Positions 18,098 through 28,454 of a stretch of DNA of 64,000 nt are shown here, one piece after another. This stretch comes from Sulfitobacter sp. DSM 110093 (GTDB lineage: Bacteria; Pseudomonadota; Alphaproteobacteria; Rhodobacterales; Rhodobacteraceae). How positions within the stretch are numbered: the stretch's first letter is position 1; every line of letters begins with the position of its first letter. The stretch is from positions 1,299,001-1,363,000 of the forward strand of contig NZ_CP085167.1 in assembly GCF_022788715.1 (NCBI RefSeq), read 5' to 3'. The notes below the pieces were generated by a model, which saw only the letters and a program-made list of their open reading frames with translations, had not been told where the DNA came from and ran no database searches. The translations under genes and the position numbers were made by a program.

Positions 18098-19387
18098 ATG
18101 ATCGGGCGTTGGGCCTCCAAATCCGCTGAGGACGAAACAGTCGAACCCAAAGGGTTCGATGCATTCGAATTGCGGTTGGGGGATGTCATGCGCGGCGAAC
18201 GCGCGACGCTTGGCAAATCCCTGCTCGATGTACAGCGCGAATTGCGCATCAAAGCCTCCTATATTGCTGCTATCGAAAATTGCGATCCCGGTGCATTTGA
18301 TACGCCCGGCTTTATCGCGGGCTATGTGCGATCTTATGCACGCTACCTCAACATGGATCCTGACCGGGCTTTTACGGCCTTTTGCAAGGAATCCGGTTTC
18401 GCGGTTGCGCATGGCATGTCCGCCGAAGCCTCTGTCGTTAAAAAGCCGAGCTTTGAAGAGCGGCGTAAGTCCCCGAAAGAAGACGATCTTTTTGCCCGAC
18501 CCAACACGCCCTTCGTGCCCATGGGCGATGGTTTGCTCAGCCGGATTGAGCCGGGTGCGGTAGGATCCTCGCTGGTTCTGATCGCGCTGATTTCGGCCAT
18601 TGGGTTTGGCGGCTGGACCGTGCTGAAAGAAGTGCAGCGGGTGCAGGTCGCGCCTGTGGATCAAACGCCTATCGTCTTGTCAGACCTTGATCCGCTGGAC
18701 GGCGCATTGGCCCGCGCCCCTGATACTGACGATGATTCCGCGGCACCCCAAAGTGTTGAAAGCCCCCGCGCCGATGCGCTTGACCGGCTTTATCGCCCGC
18801 AAGCGCTGGACGTGCCGGTTCTGGTGGCCCGCGATGCGCCGATTGCGTCCATCGATCCGCGTTCCGTTAGTAATTTCCCAACCCCCGACCGCCCAGATAT
18901 ACCGGCGCAGGGCACCGCTGTGGCTGAGAATGGCACAATCAACGACGCCATCAATGAAGCTGTGATGCTCGCCAATGCTGACACCGGCCTGCCCAAACCG
19001 CAGGTGGTTGAACCTTTGGGTGACAAGGTGCGTATGGTCGCGGCATACCCCTCTTGGGTGCGGGTGCGTGCAGCGGATGGTACGGTGATTTTCGAGGGCG
19101 TGATGAACAAGGGCGACACATGGGACGTCCCCGTGACCGAAGAACCGCCGACCCTGCGCACCGGCGAATCCGGCGCGCTTTATTTCGCTATGGCGGATGG
19201 GTGCTTTGGCCCGGTAGGTCCGCGCGGCGCTGTGACCTCAAATGTGCCGCTCCATGCGCAAGCGTTGGCTGAACTTTATCAGCCGGTTGATCCCACGGCG
19301 GAACAATCGCTTAGCCGGATGTTCGCCGATCTGGAGGGGTCGCTTGACCCTTCGGCCTTGGCTGCGATGCCCTGTCAGCGGCGCTAA
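18098..19387 (+). CDS. RodZ-like helix-turn-helix membrane protein (DUF4115)
   Basis: A 429-aa protein with the RodZ plan: an N-terminal HTH_25 domain (GLxLRERAxxxGKSLLDVQRELRIKASYIAAIE-like region around residues 28-75, with PGFIAGYVRSYARYL), a cytoplasmic linker, one membrane segment (SSLVLIALISAIGFGGWTVL near 155-175), a long acidic periplasmic linker and a C-terminal DUF4115 beta domain (YPSWVRVRAADGTVIFEGVM). RodZ proteins link MreB filaments to the envelope and affect rod shape. No mre gene is close, so the cell-shape role is inferred from domain order. ATG 18098 is preferred to TTG 18095. ispG follows after 86 bp, a neighbour often seen for rodZ. Confidence 0.8.
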   Translation: MIGRWASKSAEDETVEPKGFDAFELRLGDVMRGERATLGKSLLDVQRELRIKASYIAAIENCDPGAFDTPGFIAGYVRSYARYLNMDPDRAFTAFCKESGFAVAHGMSAEASVVKKPSFEERRKSPKEDDLFARPNTPFVPMGDGLLSRIEPGAVGSSLVLIALISAIGFGGWTVLKEVQRVQVAPVDQTPIVLSDLDPLDGALARAPDTDDDSAAPQSVESPRADALDRLYRPQALDVPVLVARDAPIASIDPRSVSNFPTPDRPDIPAQGTAVAENGTINDAINEAVMLANADTGLPKPQVVEPLGDKVRMVAAYPSWVRVRAADGTVIFEGVMNKGDTWDVPVTEEPPTLRTGESGALYFAMADGCFGPVGPRGAVTSNVPLHAQALAELYQPVDPTAEQSLSRMFADLEGSLDPSALAAMPCQRR

Positions 19388-19473
19388 CGCCACGGCTTCC
19401 GCTTCCCATTGCACATGCGACCCCGCCTGACTAGGTAGGGGCGATAGCTCCCGTTCCCGCGAAAGGTGTCTTT

Positions 19474-20598
19474 ATGTCGCTTCATTCCATTCGCCCTTGG
19501 CGCGATATCCCGCGTCGCAAGTCCCGGCAGATCATGGTGGGCAATGTGCCGGTGGGGGGCGATGCGCCGATTACTGTGCAAACGATGACCAATACGCTCA
19601 CGACCGACGTGGCGGGGACCATCGCGCAGATACAGGCTTCCGCCGATGCGGGCGCGGATATCGTGCGGGTTTCTGTCCCGGATGAGGCGTCATCCAAAGC
19701 CCTGCGGGAAATCGTGCCCGAAGTTTCTGTGCCAATCGTTGCAGATATCCATTTCCACTACAAACGCGGGATCGAAGCCGCCGAAGCCGGTGCCGCCTGC
19801 CTGCGGATCAACCCAGGCAACATCGGCGATGAGAAGCGTGTGCGCGAGGTCATCAAAGCCGCGCGGGACCACAATTGTTCTATCCGCATCGGTGTGAACG
19901 CTGGCTCATTGGAGCGGCACCTGCTTGAGAAATACGGCGAGCCTTGTCCCGATGCGATGGTCGAAAGTGGGCTGGATCATATCAAAATCCTGCAAGACAA
20001 TGATTTTCACGAATTCAAAATCTCTTGCAAAGCGTCTGATGTTTTCATGGCTGCTGCCGCTTACCAACAGCTTGCCGATGCCACCGACGCCCCCATCCAC
20101 CTCGGCATCACCGAGGCGGGCGGGCTGATGTCGGGCACGATCAAGTCGGCCATCGGGTTGGGCAATCTGCTGTGGAGTGGTATTGGCGATACGATCCGCG
20201 TCTCACTCTCGGCTGATCCGGTCGAAGAGGTGAAGGTCGGTTATGAAATTCTCAAATCGCTTGGACTGCGTCACCGGGGCGTGAACATCATCTCTTGCCC
20301 CTCCTGCGCGCGACAGGGGTTTGATGTGATCAAGACCGTCGAGGCGTTGGAAAAGCGGCTGGAGCATATCAAGACGCCGATGAGCCTTAGCATCATCGGT
20401 TGTGTTGTAAACGGCCCAGGCGAAGCGCTGATGACAGATGTCGGTTTCACCGGGGGCGGCGCGGGCTCTGGTATGGTCTATCTTGCGGGCAAGCAAAGCC
20501 ATAAGCTTGGCAACGAAGGTATGATCGAACATATCGTCGAACAGGTGGAAGAACGCGCGGCACAGATTGAGGCTGAAGCGGTGAAAGCGGCGGAGTAG
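19474..20598 (+). CDS. ispG: 4-hydroxy-3-methylbut-2-enyl diphosphate synthase
   Basis: A 374-aa enzyme (GcpE) of the MEP isoprenoid route, making HMBPP from methylerythritol cyclodiphosphate. Seen: the TIM-barrel start ([20 protein letters not shown]), [30 protein letters not shown] and the three Cys that hold the [4Fe-4S] cluster in [12 protein letters not shown] and [14 protein letters not shown] 19474 is preceded by GAAAGG. Downstream bases 20599-20749 hold no gene. Confidence 0.96.
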   Translation: MSLHSIRPWRDIPRRKSRQIMVGNVPVGGDAPITVQTMTNTLTTDVAGTIAQIQASADAGADIVRVSVPDEASSKALREIVPEVSVPIVADIHFHYKRGIEAAEAGAACLRINPGNIGDEKRVREVIKAARDHNCSIRIGVNAGSLERHLLEKYGEPCPDAMVESGLDHIKILQDNDFHEFKISCKASDVFMAAAAYQQLADATDAPIHLGITEAGGLMSGTIKSAIGLGNLLWSGIGDTIRVSLSADPVEEVKVGYEILKSLGLRHRGVNIISCPSCARQGFDVIKTVEALEKRLEHIKTPMSLSIIGCVVNGPGEALMTDVGFTGGGAGSGMVYLAGKQSHKLGNEGMIEHIVEQVEERAAQIEAEAVKAAE

Positions 20599-20749
20599 GG
20601 TGGCTGGGCCGCTGGCCGCGTGGCGGCGGGCAGGGTGCGCTGCGGTATTTTTAAAAGGATGAAGATGGTAGGAAGCGGGTGAACCGGGCGGGGCGCGTGC
20701 TTTTTTGCTGTTTGGAAGATGTCTTTAATCAGTGGGTTGGTGTTGAATG

Positions 20750-21244
20750 TTAATGTGGTTTGGGGTTGAGGTGCTTTTCTAGGACCATGGGCGGCATGTG
20801 GCCGTTGAGGACCATCTCAGGCAATACGTAGAAGGGGGCGGAGTCGAGTCCTAGGGCGGCGGCCCAGCGGGCGGCTGGATGCGTGTGCAGATCGTGCTGG
20901 GTGAATGTCAGCCCGTAACGCTCTGTGATTTCTGTTAATTCTTTGAGGGCGGCCGCGCAGGTATTACAGTCTTGCGCGGTGAAAAGCGCTACGGCGTGGC
21001 CCGACAGAAGGTCGGGAGCGAGCCGTTCGAGCAGGGTTAGGTCGTCTTGGATATATTGCTGCATTTCGGATTGCGCCGGCTGCGGCGCTGCCATCGCGTC
21101 GGCGATCACGTCACCATTCGCCAAGATCGCCGCGCGGAGTTCTGCGTGGAAAGCAGCGCGCTCGGCTGGGCCAAACGCGCTGAAATCACTTGCTGCGGCG
21201 GGCAGGGCCAGCGCAAACGCGGCCAATGCACCTGCCGTGCGCAT
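20750..21244 (-). CDS. Short DsbA-like periplasmic thiol protein
   Basis: A 164-aa exported protein (signal peptide MRTAGALAAFALALPAAAS). Residues about 28-52 (AERAAFHAELRAAILANGDV) match the corresponding AERAQFRAEVRAYLMENPEV of the full-length DsbA-type gene 2 bp upstream, so the two are paralogues. It keeps a thioredoxin start (HAVALFTAQDCNTCAAAL, CxxC = CNTC) and the cis-Pro loop (DSAPFYVLPEMVLNGHMPP) but lacks the roughly 60-residue helical insertion of DsbA. It may reduce or isomerise disulfides or bind a metal; the function is not known. It is probably co-transcribed with the upstream gene. Confidence 0.7.
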   Translation of the reverse strand: MRTAGALAAFALALPAAASDFSAFGPAERAAFHAELRAAILANGDVIADAMAAPQPAQSEMQQYIQDDLTLLERLAPDLLSGHAVALFTAQDCNTCAAALKELTEITERYGLTFTQHDLHTHPAARWAAALGLDSAPFYVLPEMVLNGHMPPMVLEKHLNPKPH

Positions 21245-21246
21245 TT

Positions 21247-21996
21247 TTAACCGCGCTTTTCTGCGATCAATGCCATCATCTGGTCATAGGGCAGGTAGCC
21301 GCGCAGCATTTCGTCTTGCATCACGAACGTAGGCGTCCCGGTGATTTGCAGCTTTTCGGCCAATGCGCGGGTGTCGGCGATCTCTTGGGTGACTTCGTCG
21401 CTGCCCATTTTGGCTTCGATTGCCGCCACATCCAGATCAAAGCTTTCGCCCAAGCGGCGCAGCACGGGGAGGGAGACCTGGCCATTAAAGGCCATCAGCG
21501 CATCGTTCAACTGCTTGTACTCATCATCTCCGGCAACTTGTTTGGTCGCCACGGCAAAGCGCGAGGCCAGCACGGATTGTTCTCCCAAGATTGGGAACTC
21601 TTTGACGATCAGCTTGATATTACCATCTGTTTCCAACAGCTTCGCCACTTCGTCGTGGGCGCGTTTGCAATAGCCGCAGCGGTAATCAAGAAACTCGACC
21701 AGCGTGATGTCACCGTCGGGGTTGCCGCCGACCCATGAATACCCATCGTCAAAGATCGCATCGGCATTGGTGCTGACCAGATCGAAATCCGCCTGCATCT
21801 GCGCTTGGGCCTGATTGTTCTGCATCTGCTCAACCGCCTGAAGGATCACTTCGGGGTTTTCCATCAGATAGGCGCGAACTTCGGCGCGGAACTGGGCGCG
21901 TTCGGCGTCAGTCAATTCGGTTAGGTCCATCGCCCCGGCGGGGGCGGCAAGGGCCAATGCGCTGGCAAAGGTGGGGGCGATCAGGCGGGCGAACAT
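21247..21996 (-). CDS. DsbA-family thiol-disulfide oxidoreductase (Com1-like)
   Basis: A 249-aa periplasmic protein with signal peptide (MFARLIAPTFASALALAAPAGA), an N-terminal helical dimerisation segment (AERAQFRAEVRAYLMENPEV), the active site VEFLDYRCGYCKRAHDEV (CGYC) and cis-Pro loop ITGTPTFVMQDEMLRGYLP. The domain order matches the Com1/ScsC/DsbA group, where the N-terminal helices can oligomerise and turn the enzyme into an isomerase. ATG 21996 is favoured over 22011 because AAGG lies at the right distance. A dsbB gene is present at 49 kb and could re-oxidise it. Confidence 0.85.
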   Translation of the reverse strand: MFARLIAPTFASALALAAPAGAMDLTELTDAERAQFRAEVRAYLMENPEVILQAVEQMQNNQAQAQMQADFDLVSTNADAIFDDGYSWVGGNPDGDITLVEFLDYRCGYCKRAHDEVAKLLETDGNIKLIVKEFPILGEQSVLASRFAVATKQVAGDDEYKQLNDALMAFNGQVSLPVLRRLGESFDLDVAAIEAKMGSDEVTQEIADTRALAEKLQITGTPTFVMQDEMLRGYLPYDQMMALIAEKRG

Positions 21997-22093
21997 GGGC
22001 GGACCTTTCATTGAAACGAGCCTTCGGGGGGCCAAGGGTTGACGCCCGGCATCAGGCGCGGTGAAAGCATAAGCCGAGAGTAGGAGCAAGCCC

Positions 22094-23236
22094 ATGCGCA
22101 ATTCAACCCGATCCGCCGTCGATCCCTTCATCGTGATGGACGTAATGCAGGCCGCGACCGCAGCCGAAGAAGCAGGTCGCCACATCATCCATATGGAGGT
22201 TGGCCAGCCCGGCACAGGTGCGCCAAGGGAGGCTGCCGAGGCGCTGAGCGAGGCAATGGGAGAGGGCGCATTGGGCTATACTGTGGCGCTTGGGCTGCCC
22301 GCGCTGCGCAAGCGTATCGCGCAGATGTATGGGGATTGGTACAATGTCGATCTCGATCCGGCGCGGGTGGTGATCACCCCCGGATCCTCGGGCGGGTTTT
22401 TGCTGGCCTTCACCGCGTTGTTTGATTCCGGTGATCGCGTCGGCATCGGCGCGCCGGGCTATCCCAGTTACCGCCAAATCCTGCGGGCCTTGGGCATGCA
22501 GCCGGTCGATCTGCCCGCCGCACCAGAAAACCGCTACCAGCCCGTGGCGGCGGATTTCGCGGGGCAAGACCTGCGCGGGTTGCTGGTGGCCTCACCTGCC
22601 AACCCTTCGGGCACCATGCTGGACCGTTCGGCGCTTTTGGCGCTCACAGACGCCTGTGCGGCCAGTGACATGTCCTTCATCTCGGACGAGATCTACCATG
22701 GCATTGAATATGACAAGAAGGCCGTGACCGCGCTGGAGGTCACTGACGACTGCTATGTCATCAACTCCTTCTCCAAGTATTTCTCAATGACTGGCTGGCG
22801 CGTCGGCTGGATGGTGGTGCCCGAAGATCAGGTGCGCGTGGTTGAGCGGATCGCGCAAAACATGTTCATCTGCGCCCCCCATGCCAGCCAGATTGCGGCA
22901 CTGGCGGCCATGGATTGTGATGATGAATTGCAGGCCAATCTTGCGGTCTATCGCCGCAATCGGGATCTGATGATCGACGGGCTGAAAGAGGCGGGGTTCA
23001 CCGACATCGCGCCGCCTGATGGTGCGTTCTATGTCTATGCTGATGTTTCGCGTTTCACCGATGACAGTCGCGCTTTTGCGGCCGAGATTTTGGAAAAGGC
23101 GGGTGTTGCTGTGACCCCCGGGCTCGATTTCGATCCGGCGCGGGGGCATAAGACATTGCGCTTTTCCTACGCGCGCAGCACGGTGGATATGGAAGAGGGC
23201 ATCGCCCGGCTCAAAGCTTTCATGGCTGCACGCTGA
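22094..23236 (+). CDS. Class I/II PLP-dependent aminotransferase
   Basis: A 380-aa fold-type I aminotransferase of the AspC family. Seen: HMEVGQPGTGAP, ITPGSSGGFLLAF, the PLP contact VASPANPSGTM, FISDEIYHGIEYD, the Schiff-base Lys in NSFSKYFSMTGWRVGW, and the carboxylate-binding Arg in LRFSYARS. Substrate choice in this family is not readable from motifs; aspartate, aromatic and branched-chain amino acids are all possible. It is divergent from the DsbA pair. Confidence 0.88.
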   Translation: MRNSTRSAVDPFIVMDVMQAATAAEEAGRHIIHMEVGQPGTGAPREAAEALSEAMGEGALGYTVALGLPALRKRIAQMYGDWYNVDLDPARVVITPGSSGGFLLAFTALFDSGDRVGIGAPGYPSYRQILRALGMQPVDLPAAPENRYQPVAADFAGQDLRGLLVASPANPSGTMLDRSALLALTDACAASDMSFISDEIYHGIEYDKKAVTALEVTDDCYVINSFSKYFSMTGWRVGWMVVPEDQVRVVERIAQNMFICAPHASQIAALAAMDCDDELQANLAVYRRNRDLMIDGLKEAGFTDIAPPDGAFYVYADVSRFTDDSRAFAAEILEKAGVAVTPGLDFDPARGHKTLRFSYARSTVDMEEGIARLKAFMAAR

Positions 23237-23295
23237 ACGCTGGTTTGCCCGCGCGGCAGATGGTACAATAGCGAAAACGAGCAGGGTGATGAAAC

Positions 23296-24516
23296 ATGCG
23301 GGCAATTCTAAAGGGTCTGGCAATGGCGCTGGCCTGTGCGGCGCCGGTAGATGTAGGGGCGCAGGAATTGACCGCGCTGGCGCGAGTCGATCCAGTTGCA
23401 AGCGCTGTGAAAGACGGCTGGTTTGGTAAGACTGACCTTACCGTGGCGTTAAGCCAAGGCGTGCCGTTCCGCGTTTTCCTGCTGGATGATCCCGCCCGCC
23501 TGATCGTCGATTTTCGCGAGGCAGATTGGAGCGAGGTGGAAACTGGCGATCTGCTGGCCAAGCCGGGTCGGATTTCGGCCCTGCGCTTTGGCGCGTTTCA
23601 GCCCGGTTGGTCGCGGCTGGTGGCCGACCTGGCCGAGCCGATGGTGCCTGCCGAGATTGGGATGCCAGTGGATGCGGCCAGCGGCAAGGCGCGGCTGGAA
23701 ATCACGCTTGAAACCGTAGCAGCTGAGGTCTTCACTGAGGTCGCAGGTGCACCCGTTGATCCCGATTGGACCACCGCGCTGACCGCGGCGCCGAAACCGC
23801 CAGCGGTCGATAAAAACACCTTCACCGTCGTGCTGGACCCCGGCCACGGCGGCATCGACCCCGGTGCGCAGCGCGAAGGGTTGGATGAAAAAGACCTGAT
23901 GCTGAACTTCGCCCGCGATCTGCGCGATGCGCTGCGGCGCAAAGGGGTGGATGTGCTGCTCACCCGTGACGAAGACCTCTTCGTGGCGCTTGAGCATCGC
24001 GTCGCCATCGCCCATCAGGCGGAGGCCGATCTGTTTATCTCACTCCATGCGGATAGCCTGTCACAGGGCGGGGCGAGCGGGGCGACAGTCTACACGCTAT
24101 CGGATGATGCCAGCGACGTGGCGACCGAACATCTTGCCGCGCGGCACGATCGGTCTGACATTATCGCAGGCGCCGATTTGACGGGATCAGATGATCAGGT
24201 GGCCGGTATTTTGCTTGATCTTGCGCGCCAAGAAACCGAGCCGCGCTCGGATGCGCTGGCAAAGGTGCTGGTAGAGGGGATGCGCGCGGCGGGCGGGCCG
24301 ATGAACAACCGGCCCCTGCGGCGGGCTGGGTTTTCGGTGTTGAAATCCGCCGATATTCCCTCTGTTTTGGTCGAAGTCGGATTTCTCAGCTCCAAGCGGG
24401 ATCTAACCAATTTGCGCGATCCTGTATGGCGTGCGTCGATGGTAATGGCGATGGCTGACGCGATTGTCAATTGGCGCGATCAGGATGCGGCGCTCAAACC
24501 CTTGATCCGAAAGTAA
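23296..24516 (+). CDS. N-acetylmuramoyl-L-alanine amidase (AMIN + Amidase_3)
   Basis: A 406-aa exported cell-wall hydrolase that cuts the amide between MurNAc and the stem peptide, as AmiC does in daughter-cell separation. A signal peptide is followed by an AMIN-type beta domain (about 35-145: PFRVFLLDDPARLIVDFREA) and the Amidase_3 zinc domain from about 175: VVLDPGHGGIDPGAQ (first His), RVAIAHQAEADLFISLHADS (His) and the catalytic Glu in VLVEVGFLSSKRDL. The penicillin-binding protein gene follows after about 130 bp, giving a small cell-wall cluster. Confidence 0.92.
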   Translation: MRAILKGLAMALACAAPVDVGAQELTALARVDPVASAVKDGWFGKTDLTVALSQGVPFRVFLLDDPARLIVDFREADWSEVETGDLLAKPGRISALRFGAFQPGWSRLVADLAEPMVPAEIGMPVDAASGKARLEITLETVAAEVFTEVAGAPVDPDWTTALTAAPKPPAVDKNTFTVVLDPGHGGIDPGAQREGLDEKDLMLNFARDLRDALRRKGVDVLLTRDEDLFVALEHRVAIAHQAEADLFISLHADSLSQGGASGATVYTLSDDASDVATEHLAARHDRSDIIAGADLTGSDDQVAGILLDLARQETEPRSDALAKVLVEGMRAAGGPMNNRPLRRAGFSVLKSADIPSVLVEVGFLSSKRDLTNLRDPVWRASMVMAMADAIVNWRDQDAALKPLIRK

Positions 24517-24645
24517 AATAGATGGATATGGCCAGTTCGGCGATGGGCGGACATTCGCCCCTTGCTGGCGGCCATGTGTTTTGACCCGCGCCAGTGCATC
24601 CTGTATAGGCTCGGTTCTATCCCTAGCCAATGGTGGTCCGCGCGC

Positions 24646-27201
24646 GTGTTTCGATTTGTCCTGTCCTTTTTGGGGGGTATCTTTACCACCCTGACCCTGG
24701 CCGTCGGCATGGTCGCTTTGACCATCGGTGCGGTGTTCTGGATGTATGGTCGGGATCTGCCCAGCCACGAGTCGCTGGCCCAATACACGCCGCCGACAAT
24801 CAGCCGGATTTACTCGGGCCAAGGTCGTTTGATTGATGAATTCGCCAAGGAACGTCGTCTGTTTGCCCCGGCAAGCACGATCCCCGATTTGGTGAAACAG
24901 GCATTCATTTCGGCGGAAGACAAGAATTTCTACACGCACGAAGGCTATGACCTACGCGGCATTGGTGCGGCGGCGGTTGATGCGGTGAAATCTCGCGGGC
25001 GCGATGTGCGCGGCGCATCGACGATCACGCAGCAGGTAATGAAGAACTTTCTGTTGTCCGGCGACCGGCGGGCTGAGCGCAAGATCAAAGAAATTATCCT
25101 CGCCACGCGGATCGAAGAGACGCTGAGCAAAGAGAAGATCCTTGAGCTGTATCTCAACGAAATTTTCCTCGGCCAGAACTCCTATGGCGTGGCCGCGGCC
25201 AGCCAGACATATTTCAACAAAACGCTGAGCGAGTTGGCCCCGCATGAGGCGGCTTTCCTCGCCTCACTGCCCAAAGCGCCGTCGGATTACCATCCGGTGC
25301 GCCGCAAGGACCGGCTGCTGGCGCGGCGGAACTTCGTACTGCGCGAGATGAAAGAGAACGGCTATATCACTGCGGCGGAATATGAGACCGAAGTGGCGCT
25401 GCCGCTACGCTCGGTTCAGAATGGCGATTTCGAGAGCTTTAAGGCTGAACTGCCGCCGCGTGATTACTTTACCGACGAAATTCGCCGCCAGTTGAGCGAA
25501 GACTTTGGCGAGGGCGAATTCTTTACCGGTGGTTTGACCGTGCGCGCGACCATCGACAATGAAATGCAGCCTATTGCCGCCAATGCGCTGCGTCTTCAGC
25601 TTGAGCAATATGACCGAGGGCAAGGCATTTGGCGCGGCACGCGCTTTGACATTCCAGCCGAGCAGTTGACCAGCGAAGAGAAATGGCGCGCCGCCCTCGC
25701 GGACCTACGGGTGCCACGCGATATTGACTTGGAAAACCAATGGTATCCGGCAGTGGTGCTGGAGGTGGGCAATAGCGACGCCCGCGTTGGGATCGAAGGC
25801 GTTGAAGAAGACGATGACGGTCACTGGATCCCCGCGAAGGACGTGCAGTGGGCGCGCAAGCGGCTAGATGATGGTAAACTTGGCCGTAAGGCGCAGGTTG
25901 CCGGGGATCTGCTCGACGTGGGTGAAGTTGTGCTGGTGCGCCGCATGACCTCGGACAGCGATGGGTCGTTCATCCGCTGGACCCTGCGGCAGGTGCCAGA
26001 AGTGCAGGGCGGTTTCGTTGCGATGGACGTGCATACAGGCCGTGTGATTGCGATGCAGGGCGGGTTTTCCTACCAATCGAGCGTGTTTAACCGCTCAACC
26101 CAAGCCAAGCGGCAGCCGGGGTCGAGCTTCAAGCCCTTCGTCTATGCCTCCGCGCTCGACAGTGGCTATAGCCCGGCGACCATCGTGGTGGACGCCCCGA
26201 TTGAGATCAACACACCGCAGGGTGTGTGGCGGCCTCAGAACGCGTCGCATAAATTCTATGGGCCCGCGCCACTGCGTACCGGGATCGAACAGTCGCGAAA
26301 CTTGATGACCATCCGTCTGGCCCAAGAGGTCGGGATGGATGTGGTTGGCAGCTATGCTGAACGCTTTGGGGTTTACGACGATCTGGCCCCTTTGTTGTCC
26401 AACGCGCTTGGCAGTCAGGAAACCACTCTTTACCAAATGGTGTCGGCCTATGCGATGTTCGCCAATGGGGGGGAACGGGTTCAGCCGACGTTGGTAGACC
26501 GGGTGCAAGACCGCTATGGCCGCACCGTCTATAAACACGACGAGCGCAAATGCTACGACTGTGAGCAGATCAACCTCGCCCCCGGTGCAGCGCCACGCAT
26601 CATCTCTAACCGCGAGCGGGTGATGGACCCTGTAACGGCGTACCAGTTGACGTCGATGATGCGCGGCGTGGTTGAACGCGGCACAGCGCGCAATGCCGTT
26701 AACTTGCCCGTTCCGATCGCAGGAAAAACCGGCACCACCAACGATGAAAAAGACGCGTGGTTCGTCGGGTTCTCGTCCAATGTGGTAGCGGGCTGTTATA
26801 TCGGTTTTGACACGCCGCGCCCGATGGGCCGCGGGGCAGGCGGCGGGCGTCTTTGCGCGCCAGTGTTTCAGCGCTTTATGTCTCAGGCGATCAAGAAATA
26901 CGGCGGCGGTGATTTCAAAGTCCCCGAGCAGTGCCGCTTTATCAAGATCGACCGTTTCACCGGCGCACGGCTGAGCGATAGCGCGACGGGCGCCAACGTT
27001 GTGTCGGAATGTTTCCGCAATGGCGAAGAGCCGCTTTTTGGCATCGCTTTCGACGGCGGCTTTGCCATGGGCGCAGACTTGCCTCTGGTCGAAGAACTGG
27101 GCGGCTCTTCCTCGCGTGAAGTCACCACATCGACCGGCAAAAAGGCCACCGTGGGCCCCAAGGCGAGCTTTGGCACGCTCAGCTCCGGCGGTTTGTACTA
27201 A
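24646..27201 (+). CDS. mrcA: Penicillin-binding protein 1A (bifunctional peptidoglycan synthase)
   Basis: An inner-membrane class A PBP of about 851 aa. After one membrane anchor ([20 protein letters not shown]) come the glycosyltransferase domain ([13 protein letters not shown] with the catalytic Glu, [25 protein letters not shown]), an OB-type insert, and the transpeptidase domain with all three motifs: SSFK in [16 protein letters not shown] in EQSRNLMTI and KTGT in [13 protein letters not shown]. The start is uncertain. GTG 24646 puts the anchor close to the N-terminus, as in homologues; in-frame starts further upstream (TTG 24562, ATG 24574) add unconserved residues. Confidence 0.92.
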   Translation: MFRFVLSFLGGIFTTLTLAVGMVALTIGAVFWMYGRDLPSHESLAQYTPPTISRIYSGQGRLIDEFAKERRLFAPASTIPDLVKQAFISAEDKNFYTHEGYDLRGIGAAAVDAVKSRGRDVRGASTITQQVMKNFLLSGDRRAERKIKEIILATRIEETLSKEKILELYLNEIFLGQNSYGVAAASQTYFNKTLSELAPHEAAFLASLPKAPSDYHPVRRKDRLLARRNFVLREMKENGYITAAEYETEVALPLRSVQNGDFESFKAELPPRDYFTDEIRRQLSEDFGEGEFFTGGLTVRATIDNEMQPIAANALRLQLEQYDRGQGIWRGTRFDIPAEQLTSEEKWRAALADLRVPRDIDLENQWYPAVVLEVGNSDARVGIEGVEEDDDGHWIPAKDVQWARKRLDDGKLGRKAQVAGDLLDVGEVVLVRRMTSDSDGSFIRWTLRQVPEVQGGFVAMDVHTGRVIAMQGGFSYQSSVFNRSTQAKRQPGSSFKPFVYASALDSGYSPATIVVDAPIEINTPQGVWRPQNASHKFYGPAPLRTGIEQSRNLMTIRLAQEVGMDVVGSYAERFGVYDDLAPLLSNALGSQETTLYQMVSAYAMFANGGERVQPTLVDRVQDRYGRTVYKHDERKCYDCEQINLAPGAAPRIISNRERVMDPVTAYQLTSMMRGVVERGTARNAVNLPVPIAGKTGTTNDEKDAWFVGFSSNVVAGCYIGFDTPRPMGRGAGGGRLCAPVFQRFMSQAIKKYGGGDFKVPEQCRFIKIDRFTGARLSDSATGANVVSECFRNGEEPLFGIAFDGGFAMGADLPLVEELGGSSSREVTTSTGKKATVGPKASFGTLSSGGLY

Positions 27202-27323
27202 GCAGACATAGGGGCGGGCAGGCGTTCGGTTTGCCACCCCCACTTGCCGCCACTGGCGGGCTGGTCTATCTCTCGTGCGGCTCCGGTATTCGGGGCCGCA
27301 TTACTTATCAAAGGCAGGCACAC

Positions 27324-28448
27324 ATGCGCGCAGAGGCACAGAATACCGCGGACCAGATCAGCAAATCGCTGGAATTGCTGGCCCAGCGACTGGATGTGGA
27401 GACCGCGCCCTACCGGCTGGAAGAATTCAACGCCCGCGTCGAAGACCCGAACCTTTGGGACAACCCCGACGCGGCGCAAAAACTGATGCGTGAACGGCAG
27501 TCGCTGGTGGATGCCATCGACACCTATGAAGGCATTAAGCAAGAGCTGGCCGATAACGTCGAGCTGATCGAACTGGGTGAGATGGAAGAGGACGAAGAGG
27601 TCATCTCTGACGCCGAATCCGCGCTGAAGGCGTTGGCAGAAACCGCCGCCCAGAAAGAGCTTGAAGCGCTGCTGAACGGCGAGGCCGATAGCAACGACAC
27701 CTTCCTTGAAATCAACTCTGGCGCGGGCGGCACCGAAAGCTGCGACTGGGCCAGCATGCTGGCGCGGATGTATGTCCGCTGGGCTGAGAAGAAGGGCTAT
27801 AAAGTCGATCTGCAGGCCGAAAGCGCGGGCGAAGAGGCGGGGATCAAATCCGCAACTTATAAGATCGAAGGGCATAACGCTTATGGCTGGCTGAAGTCCG
27901 AAAGCGGCGTGCACCGTTTGGTACGCATCTCGCCCTTCGACTCGGCGGCCAAGCGGCACACCTCTTTCACTTCCGTGAAGGTCTACCCCGTGGTCGACGA
28001 CAATATCGAGATCGAAGTGAACCCCTCTGACATCCGCATCGATACCTACCGGTCATCCGGCGCGGGCGGCCAGCACGTTAACACCACCGACTCGGCGGTG
28101 CGGATCACCCACCACCCCACCGGGATCGTCGTGACATCTTCGGAAAAGTCGCAACACCAGAACCGTGACATCGCCATGAAAGCGCTGAAATCGCGGCTGT
28201 ACCAGATGGAGTTGGACAAGCGTTCGGCACTGGTCAACGAGGCCCATGAGAACGCGGGCGATGCGGGGTGGGGCAACCAGATCCGATCCTACGTGCTGCA
28301 GCCCTACCAAATGGTCAAAGATTTGCGGACCAACTACGAGACATCCGACACCAAAGGTGTGCTTGACGGTGATCTTGATGGGTTGATGGGGGCCACACTG
28401 GCATTGGCCGTCGCAGGCAAAAGCCGGGCAGAGGCGCAGGGCGACTAA
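27324..28448 (+). CDS. prfB: Peptide chain release factor 2
   Basis: A 374-aa RF2, which ends translation at UGA and UAA. The codon-recognition tripeptide SPF ([15 protein letters not shown]) and the peptidyl-hydrolase GGQ ([14 protein letters not shown]) are present. The frame is continuous from ATG 27324; there is no in-frame UGA near codon 25 and no CUUUGAC slip sequence, so the autoregulatory +1 frameshift of E. coli prfB is absent. The start is set by [20 protein letters not shown], which matches RF2 N-termini. Confidence 0.96.
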   Translation: MRAEAQNTADQISKSLELLAQRLDVETAPYRLEEFNARVEDPNLWDNPDAAQKLMRERQSLVDAIDTYEGIKQELADNVELIELGEMEEDEEVISDAESALKALAETAAQKELEALLNGEADSNDTFLEINSGAGGTESCDWASMLARMYVRWAEKKGYKVDLQAESAGEEAGIKSATYKIEGHNAYGWLKSESGVHRLVRISPFDSAAKRHTSFTSVKVYPVVDDNIEIEVNPSDIRIDTYRSSGAGGQHVNTTDSAVRITHHPTGIVVTSSEKSQHQNRDIAMKALKSRLYQMELDKRSALVNEAHENAGDAGWGNQIRSYVLQPYQMVKDLRTNYETSDTKGVLDGDLDGLMGATLALAVAGKSRAEAQGD

Positions 28449-28454
28449 TCTGCT

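Noticed and set aside
20641..20672. A/T-rich GGTATTTTTAAAAGGATGAAGA stretch after ispG resembling a lineage intergenic repeat
   Set aside because: Only one copy in this window, so repetitiveness cannot be shown here.
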